From: an uncultured Clostridia bacterium
Lineage (GTDB): Bacteria; Bacillota; Clostridia; Oscillospirales; Acutalibacteraceae
Assembly (NCBI GenBank): GCA_945868935.1
Contig: CAMBNE010000003.1
Coordinates: forward strand, 1 to 14,561
Direction: 5' to 3'
Length of the DNA: 14,561 nucleotides
Below, piece by piece: positions 6,439-14,561 of the stretch. The translations under genes were made by a program, and so were the position numbers. The number at the start of each line of letters is the position of its first letter. The stretch's first letter is position 1. The notes beneath the pieces were generated by a model. That model was not told where the DNA came from. It worked only from the letters and a program-made list of their open reading frames with translations, and ran no database searches.

Positions 6439-7539
6439 TTGAAAGAATTAAAGGACGCATTGTTGGAAAATGGTTATTCTGGCGAAGAAGAACTACAAGA
6501 AAAAGAGATCATAAACGAAGAATTATCGTTCACAAAACTAAGAGACAAACTATACTCTTTGGGCGATGTTGTTTTTGAAGATCAAAATAATCATATTTAT
6601 ATTGTTAATATTAAGTCTAATATTTTAAGTAACACAGTTACGATTGCAATCAAATGGAAAGCAAAAAAGATTTACCTTTGCGGTTACAGTAGCAAAGGAT
6701 TAATAAAAAGCAATTCGGTCCAAAAACAGTTCAAAAGAATCGAAAACGTAATCATTAGTGGTTCTTCACCAAACAAGAAATCAATAAAGAAGCCGATCGT
6801 CATTGCTATATGTAGCGTAATATTTGTATTATTGGTGATCTTTTCTATTCGTGTTATTACGATAAAGGTTGCCACTGATGATTATAATAATGCTGTAAAT
6901 GGCTTTAATAAGACGGTTGAAGAATACAATAGAATTGCAGTTAAAGGCGACATTAAAGCAGTATCCGACCTTCCTGAATCGATGGAAACAATTGAGTTGC
7001 AAAGTACAGATTTTTTATCAATGATTGGAGTTTCTTTCAGCAATAATAGTGGCGAAAAAATCCGAAAAGACACCGATACGGTGCGAGAAATAACAACTGA
7101 TAACGAAAACGCAATAGCGATAGTAAATCAGTTGATTTGTCCTAAACAGGATTTTGTTATTCAAAAACTGAAGTCAATTGATTCAATCAAAGGAATCGAA
7201 GCAGTAACAAAAGAAAACAATCCCGATGAATTGCTTAACAAAGATGGCGGATATTATGGTTGCCTGTATTTTACAATAAATTTATTAGACGAAAAAACAA
7301 TCCCGGGTAAAAGCATTGTTGATAAAGGTACCGATGCTGGCGGTGCAATCGAGTTATACAATTCACTTGATGATGCAAAAAAGCGGTGTGAATACCTTGC
7401 TTCTTATGATGGCACAATTTTAACAACAGGTTCGTATGTTTTAGTCGGCACAATGGTGATTAGAACGTCATTTAAGTTGGATGATAATGAACAATACCAG
7501 CTGACCGATAGTATTATTAAAGCAATTACAACCATATAG
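6439..7539 (+). CDS. Single-pass membrane protein with a large extracytoplasmic domain
   Basis: The start is a TTG, supported by GGAGGA (6425-6430) eight bases upstream; the first in-frame ATG is near residue 185, after the membrane segment, and would give an unlikely product. The N-terminal 110 residues are cytoplasmic and unrecognised. One transmembrane helix (about 118-141) is preceded by lysines (PNKKSIKK), so by the positive-inside rule the remaining 225 residues should be outside. That domain has a helical neck (145-170) and a C-terminal mixed fold with GGYYGCLYF, KGTDAGGAIE and YLASYDGTILTTGS. I associate this pattern with secreted Gram-positive proteins of unknown function. It is the last gene before a terminator-like hairpin. 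It could be an anchor, receptor or immunity partner for the two preceding membrane proteins; nothing in the sequence decides this. Confidence 0.7.
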   Translation: MKELKDALLENGYSGEEELQEKEIINEELSFTKLRDKLYSLGDVVFEDQNNHIYIVNIKSNILSNTVTIAIKWKAKKIYLCGYSSKGLIKSNSVQKQFKRIENVIISGSSPNKKSIKKPIVIAICSVIFVLLVIFSIRVITIKVATDDYNNAVNGFNKTVEEYNRIAVKGDIKAVSDLPESMETIELQSTDFLSMIGVSFSNNSGEKIRKDTDTVREITTDNENAIAIVNQLICPKQDFVIQKLKSIDSIKGIEAVTKENNPDELLNKDGGYYGCLYFTINLLDEKTIPGKSIVDKGTDAGGAIELYNSLDDAKKRCEYLASYDGTILTTGSYVLVGTMVIRTSFKLDDNEQYQLTDSIIKAITTI

Positions 7540-7551
7540 TGAAAATGAACG

Positions 7552-7592
7552 ACTCCGACATCTTTAACAAGCAAAGACGACGGAGTTCCTTT
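7552..7592 (+). terminator. Probable terminator of the four-gene operon
   Basis: ACTCCG (7552-7557) pairs with CGGAGT (7581-7586). The stem may extend inward with mismatches through C-G and TC/GA pairs. The tract TCCTTTCT follows. The loop is long and the T tract imperfect, so it is a moderate candidate, but it sits 12 bases after the last stop codon, where a terminator is expected. Confidence 0.45.
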
Positions 7593-7615
7593 CTATATCT
7601 ATAAAACCATATCAC

Positions 7616-7667
7616 ATTAATCGTATTTGTAAAATAGAAAGATTAATCGTATTTGTAAAATAGAAAG
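7616..7667. repeat. Two perfect tandem copies of a 26-bp repeat upstream of hsdR
   Basis: Positions 7616-7641 and 7642-7667 are identical over 26 bases with no spacer. Each begins ATTAATCG and ends AATAGAAAG; the junction creates the palindrome GATTAATC (7641-7648). The array ends five bases before the probable -35 region of the hsdR promoter, which suits a regulator-binding iteron. A slippage product without function is the alternative. Confidence 0.85.
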
Positions 7668-7672
7668 TACTA

Positions 7673-7701
7673 TTGTGTAGAAAAAACCGATGTGTTATAA
7701 T
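7673..7701 (+). promoter_or_regulatory. Promoter of the hsdRMS operon
   Basis: The consensus -10 TATAAT (7696-7701) has a TGN extension. The best -35 at 17-base spacing is TTGTGT (7673-7678), a weak match. The weak -35 with repeats just upstream would suit activation by a protein bound to the repeats. The -10 context TGTTATAATATA is identical to that of the promoter at 2554-2581. Confidence 0.7.
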
Positions 7702-7724
7702 ATAAATTGGATTTTTAGAATTTA

Positions 7725-7737
7725 AGGAGGTGCTCCT
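7725..7737 (+). promoter_or_regulatory. Self-complementary ribosome binding site of hsdR
   Basis: AGGAGGTGCTCCT lies directly before the GTG start at 7738. AGGAG (7725-7729) can pair with CTCCT (7733-7737) over a 3-nt loop, which would hide the Shine-Dalgarno sequence. Together with the GTG start this could keep restriction-subunit synthesis low. The stem is only five base pairs, so an effect is not assured. Confidence 0.5.
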
Positions 7738-10509
7738 GTGGCACAAAACAGTTTATTACCTGAAGAAAAAGCCAGGATAAAAATAGACAGGCAGTTAACT
7801 AATGCCGGATGGGATATCGTATCCCGGGATAAGTATGTTCCGAGGAGCGCGTCCGCTGTCAAAGAAGCATTGATGCAAGGCAATACCGAAAGCGATTACC
7901 TGCTGTTTGTTGATGACAAAGCTATTGCTGTCGTAGAAGCAAAGCGTGAAGAAAACCCTCTCGGCGGTGACGTGCAAATTCAGGCGGAGGATTATGCCTG
8001 TAACCCACAGGATTGGTACGGTGTTTGGTTCCCAAATCAAATCCCCTTGGTATACCTCGCAAACGGCAATAAGATTTACTTTAAGAATATGCTGCAACCG
8101 GACAGTGACTACATTGAGCTCAAAGAAATGCACTCTCCGAAAAAGATGTTGAAGCTTATCGGTCAGGTATCGGAATACGGTGCTCTGCCACGTTTGGACA
8201 AGCGCGGTTTGCGTGATTGCCAGTATCGTGCAGAGATGAAGTTTGAAGAATCAATCAAAAACGGTGATAAGAAAAGCCTTGCGATTCTTGCGACTGGTTC
8301 CGGTAAAACATATCTTGCTTGTTTAGCGACATATCGTCTTTTAAACTATACTAATGCCAAAAGAGTACTCTTCTTGGCGGATAGAAACAATCTTGCAAAG
8401 CAGGCTAAAACAGAATTCTGTACCTTCAATCGTACTGAAAATCAAGAAGAAATGAGCTCTTTATATACGATCGAAAGGTTGAGAAAAGATTCTGATATAA
8501 AAGCCGATATTGTAATTTCCACGATTCAGAAGCATTTTGCGGTTCTCACCGGTAAACAACTCACCGATGACGATAGTGAGGATGCCGAAGATGAAAAAAA
8601 TGCTGTTAAAGAAGAAGCAGAAGAAACTAAAGAAATACAGCTCGGCGATAGACTTTTCCTACCGCCCGATTATTTTCAACTCATTATTGTTGATGAATGT
8701 CACCGCTCGATTTACGGTAAGTGGAGAGCGGTTCTTGATTACTTCTCGGATGCCCACGTTCTTGGATTGACAGCGACACCGACTCCGGAGGCGTATGCGT
8801 TCTTCAATTACAATAAGGTTGAAGAATATTCATACGAAGATTCTGTAGTTGACGGCGTTAATGTTCCGTCCAGAATCTATAGGATCAAAACAGAAAAAAC
8901 GGAGCACGGCGGCGTGATTGATGAAGGAACGCGCGTGGTTGAAACTTCCCGCAGAACAGGCAAGGAAACCGAATACGAAGTGCATCATAGAATAGATTAC
9001 GATTCTTCCGCACTGGACAGATCGGTAGTTAATCCCGACCAGATAAGGGAAGTTCTGACAGCATACAAAAAAGCGATATATGAAGACTTGTATCCAGATC
9101 GGGAAAAGAAATGGGAGTATATTCCAAAGACTTTGATATTCGCCAAGGATGATTATCACGCTACTCAAATCGTAGAAATCGCAGAAGAAGTATTTGCGGG
9201 AGAATTTGAGAACGGCAAAGTTCCCGAACATTTTGTGCAGAAAATCACCTACACCGCTGAGGATTCTAACGGTCTGATCCGTGACCTAAGAACAGAAAAG
9301 AATTTCCGAATCGCCGTTACAGTTACGCTGGTTGCGACAGGTACAGACGTAAAACCGCTTGAAGTTGTTCTGTTTATGAAAGACGTCCGTTCAGACACTC
9401 TTTATACACAGATGAAAGGACGCGGATGCCGCGTTATCGACGACGATAAGCTGAAAGAAGTCACTCCGAATGCAGTCACAAAGGAATGCTACTACATTGT
9501 TGACGCAGTTGGCGTAACAGAGTCAGATAAGGTGATTCCTCAGCCCGTAATCGGTCACGGCAAAGACAAAAAGGTTCTTCCGCTGGACAAGCTGTTGGAG
9601 CACCTTGCCCACAACGAAGTGAGCGATGAAAACCTTTGGCTGTTGCGAGACTACTGCTCAACTATCAACCGCAGATACGAAAACAACGTACTGTTCGGCA
9701 AACATCTTGACTACTTTAATGCTACCTTTGGTTTTTCTCCCAAAACAATCGCTTTCCGTATTCAGGAAGCTTATGACAAAGAGCTCCTTCCTGCATACAA
9801 AAGCCCGTCAGATAACAATACTGAGCGAATGGATTTGACTATAGATTTAATCGGCAATATTCCTGCGCGGCGCAAACTGCTGGAGATGCAGCGTGGTTAT
9901 TTTGTAACAACCGAAGAAGATCCCGATAAGCTCATCTACGCAGGCTTTTCTAAGGAAACCGCACTGTCCTTCATTGATAATTTTGAAAAGTATCTTAATG
10001 ACAACAAAGACAGCATTGAGGCTTTGCGCATTATCTACAATTCCGAGGATGTTGTAATCACTCACAGTATGCTTATTGAATTGCGAGACAGCTTGCTTTC
10101 GGAAAACCAACAATACAGCCCGTATCAAATATGGCGCAATTACAAAGTGATTGACGAATTCGGTAATGTAGATGAACTGGATATGAAGGCTAATTTCAAC
10201 GCGCTGACAAATCTCATTCAGATTGTACGTTTTGCTTATCATAAAAACCAAAAGCTCACCGCATTGATCAAGGGCTACACGCAGCGCTTCAACCTGTACT
10301 GCGGTCAAGCGCAGCGTACTTTATCGGATGACCAAATAGAAATTATGCGGCAGATTGCGGAATTCGTGATTATCGACGGCGCAATCACCGCGATGGAATT
10401 AAATGAAATTGACACAGACCTCTGGCGCAGAGGAATAACAAGTTTTACTGCTCCTGTTTTCAACGACGAAATACAAACAATGTCAAGGTTTTTACTGAGA
10501 GCAGCATAA
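7738..10509 (+). CDS. hsdR: Type I restriction enzyme, R (endonuclease/translocase) subunit
   Basis: HsdR is the ATP-driven DNA translocase and nuclease of a Type I system; it cuts unmethylated foreign DNA when bound to HsdM and HsdS. The N-terminal nuclease domain shows a PD-(D/E)xK site: Asp53 in SDYLLF and Glu67-Ala68-Lys69 in VVEAKRE. The superfamily 2 helicase motifs follow: Walker A ATGSGKT (185-191), DECH (319-322), LTATP (344-348) and motif VI QMKGRGCR (558-565). A very acidic stretch (about 276-298) between motifs I and II looks like a flexible insert. The C-terminal part should contact the methylase core. At 923 aa it is within the family's range and uninterrupted. The start is GTG with AGGAGG seven bases upstream. 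It heads the hsdR-hsdM-hsdS operon, with hsdM starting 12 bases after its stop. Confidence 0.95.
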   Translation: MAQNSLLPEEKARIKIDRQLTNAGWDIVSRDKYVPRSASAVKEALMQGNTESDYLLFVDDKAIAVVEAKREENPLGGDVQIQAEDYACNPQDWYGVWFPNQIPLVYLANGNKIYFKNMLQPDSDYIELKEMHSPKKMLKLIGQVSEYGALPRLDKRGLRDCQYRAEMKFEESIKNGDKKSLAILATGSGKTYLACLATYRLLNYTNAKRVLFLADRNNLAKQAKTEFCTFNRTENQEEMSSLYTIERLRKDSDIKADIVISTIQKHFAVLTGKQLTDDDSEDAEDEKNAVKEEAEETKEIQLGDRLFLPPDYFQLIIVDECHRSIYGKWRAVLDYFSDAHVLGLTATPTPEAYAFFNYNKVEEYSYEDSVVDGVNVPSRIYRIKTEKTEHGGVIDEGTRVVETSRRTGKETEYEVHHRIDYDSSALDRSVVNPDQIREVLTAYKKAIYEDLYPDREKKWEYIPKTLIFAKDDYHATQIVEIAEEVFAGEFENGKVPEHFVQKITYTAEDSNGLIRDLRTEKNFRIAVTVTLVATGTDVKPLEVVLFMKDVRSDTLYTQMKGRGCRVIDDDKLKEVTPNAVTKECYYIVDAVGVTESDKVIPQPVIGHGKDKKVLPLDKLLEHLAHNEVSDENLWLLRDYCSTINRRYENNVLFGKHLDYFNATFGFSPKTIAFRIQEAYDKELLPAYKSPSDNNTERMDLTIDLIGNIPARRKLLEMQRGYFVTTEEDPDKLIYAGFSKETALSFIDNFEKYLNDNKDSIEALRIIYNSEDVVITHSMLIELRDSLLSENQQYSPYQIWRNYKVIDEFGNVDELDMKANFNALTNLIQIVRFAYHKNQKLTALIKGYTQRFNLYCGQAQRTLSDDQIEIMRQIAEFVIIDGAITAMELNEIDTDLWRRGITSFTAPVFNDEIQTMSRFLLRAA

Positions 10510-10518
10510 GAGGTGTAA

Positions 10519-13349
<2,831 letters not shown>

Positions 13350-13354
13350 ATACT

Positions 13355-14561
13355 ATGAGCTTTGATTGCAACACTACTTATACCGGAAAACTAAAGTATA
13401 GAGATATTGACTTTACATTTGTGTTTGCCGGTACTGAATTGCGGTTAATACCTCCCGCAGATAAAGAATCAGAAATTGAATGGCAATGGAAAATGAAATC
13501 AATTGGCAATGGTGCATATACATTTGCTGATCCTATGCCGGTTGATGAAAGATATTTAACATCGCATTGTAATGAAACTAATCAGCGAATTGTTTTCCTT
13601 CCAGCACAAGGGAGCACGCTGAGTTTTAATAATACTGTTGTAATTATTGAAATTGAATCATTTATTGTTTGCAAATCTAATGACGACAAATTCAATCGTG
13701 TTACTTTTTCCTGCCCTGAAATGAACTATATCCACCCTATTAATAAAGCATTTACCATAAAAATCCCAAACGAGTTTGCAAAAGAAGGCGTTGCATATTT
13801 TAATACACAAAACTTTGATTTAACAACTACAGATAAACAAAAGTTTATTGTTGATGAAAAAGAAGTACAGATGTATTTTGGAATATCGAGAACAATATCA
13901 TTCAAGATAGATAATCCACCACTGACTTTGGAATCAGTTATGTTTTTTGAATTTGACGCAACGAATGACTATAGTTTTATTCTCAGATTATGGCAAATAG
14001 CAAGAGATTTTATCAGGTTTTTATGCTATCGAAATAATATTTTTATTACAAAAATTGAACTTTCGACTTCCGAGGATGATAGCAAATACAAAAAATTTGC
14101 AAAAATGTATATTAATAATAGGGATGAAGAATCAGAAGAATTGCCTTTGCAAAATGGACGTTACATAAAGCAAATACATATTGCAGGAAAAGAAGGTGAA
14201 ATTCTTTCCGATATTGCTTCCGACAACATTTATTTGCGCCATTTACCTGAAACCTATGAATCCGGGCATCACATAAACGCAGCTCGGTTTGTAATGATTA
14301 CAGCAGCGTTTGAATGGGAATTCTCTAGGCAGTATCCTGATGGTTGTACTAAATCCAAAGCAACAATTGATGCTGAGAAAGATGTTTCAAATGAAATTCA
14401 GAAGTTGATTGATAAAGTCAGTGGTAAGAGGAAAAAAATATGTAAGTTTCTAAAAAGGCTTATTAAATCTACTTCTCTGCAAACAGAGATTATTCAAATC
14501 GGAAAAGACTATTCAAGCATTATAGATATTTTTGGTAATCATCTTTATCAAATAAATGGTA
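13355..14561 (+). CDS. Putative ApeA-like HEPN abortive-infection protein (partial, runs off the window)
   Basis: This open frame has no stop before the window ends; 402 residues are visible. It begins five bases after the hsdS stop, and an in-frame TAA just upstream (13343-13345) fixes ATG 13355 as the only plausible start. A good Shine-Dalgarno is lacking (AAAGGA is 16 bases away), suggesting coupling to hsdS. Residues 1-190 look beta-rich (CNTTYTGKLKYRDIDFTFVF at 5-24). From about 305 it is helical: HHINAARFVMITAAFEWEFS (305-324), and a basic stretch KICKFLKRLIK (361-371). This layout resembles proteins with an ApeA-type N-terminal domain and a C-terminal HEPN RNase. The expected RNxxxH catalytic motif would lie past the window end, so the assignment is inference from layout and from location beside a restriction operon. 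Confidence 0.6.
   Translation, partial: MSFDCNTTYTGKLKYRDIDFTFVFAGTELRLIPPADKESEIEWQWKMKSIGNGAYTFADPMPVDERYLTSHCNETNQRIVFLPAQGSTLSFNNTVVIIEIESFIVCKSNDDKFNRVTFSCPEMNYIHPINKAFTIKIPNEFAKEGVAYFNTQNFDLTTTDKQKFIVDEKEVQMYFGISRTISFKIDNPPLTLESVMFFEFDATNDYSFILRLWQIARDFIRFLCYRNNIFITKIELSTSEDDSKYKKFAKMYINNRDEESEELPLQNGRYIKQIHIAGKEGEILSDIASDNIYLRHLPETYESGHHINAARFVMITAAFEWEFSRQYPDGCTKSKATIDAEKDVSNEIQKLIDKVSGKRKKICKFLKRLIKSTSLQTEIIQIGKDYSSIIDIFGNHLYQING

Noticed and set aside
7616..7667. Possible CRISPR array
   Set aside because: There are only two copies with no spacer between them and no cas genes; it is a tandem duplication.
9847..10308. A 153-codon minus-strand open frame within hsdR
   Set aside because: It is antisense to the conserved C-terminal part of HsdR and has no start context.

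Overview
The window reads as accessory DNA from a low-to-moderate GC Gram-positive of the Clostridia type. A gut Ruminococcus or Oscillospiraceae relative is my guess, from codon use, strong AGGAGG ribosome sites and protein style; the taxon is inference. It has three blocks. Block 1 (about 1-2400, minus strand) is a plasmid or integrative-element maintenance module: a ParM/StbA-type actin-like ATPase overlapping a small ParR-like partner, and a separate protein with a sigma-region-4-like HTH that ends in its own terminator. A cluster of TGCCGTCA octamers lies at the 3' end of the parR-like gene.

Block 2 (about 2550-7590, plus strand) is a tightly packed four-gene operon that I cannot assign to a named system. 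It has a good extended -10 promoter with a perfect 7-2-7 palindrome over the expected transcription start. The genes encode a 227-aa soluble protein; a 515-aa protein with Gly/Ala-rich membrane segments and a run of Phe-every-fifth-residue repeats; a 513-aa protein with a signal peptide and a strong glycine-zipper region; and a 366-aa single-pass membrane protein with a large outside domain. The 515-aa and 513-aa proteins share a series of motifs in the same order and appear to be divergent paralogues, one without and one with an export signal. This is the best candidate for an undescribed system in the window.

Block 3 (about 7600-14561, plus strand) is a complete Type I restriction-modification operon in the order hsdR-hsdM-hsdS. 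Its promoter is preceded by two perfect tandem copies of a 26-bp repeat. Five bases after hsdS starts a further gene that runs off the window. Its beta-rich N-terminal part and helical C-terminal part resemble ApeA-like HEPN abortive-infection proteins, so it may be a back-up toxin tied to the restriction system.

Together the layout suggests a mobile element carrying a defence island: partition genes, an unknown membrane-directed operon, and a Type I R-M system with a linked putative HEPN effector. All intergenic stretches are under 300 bases.
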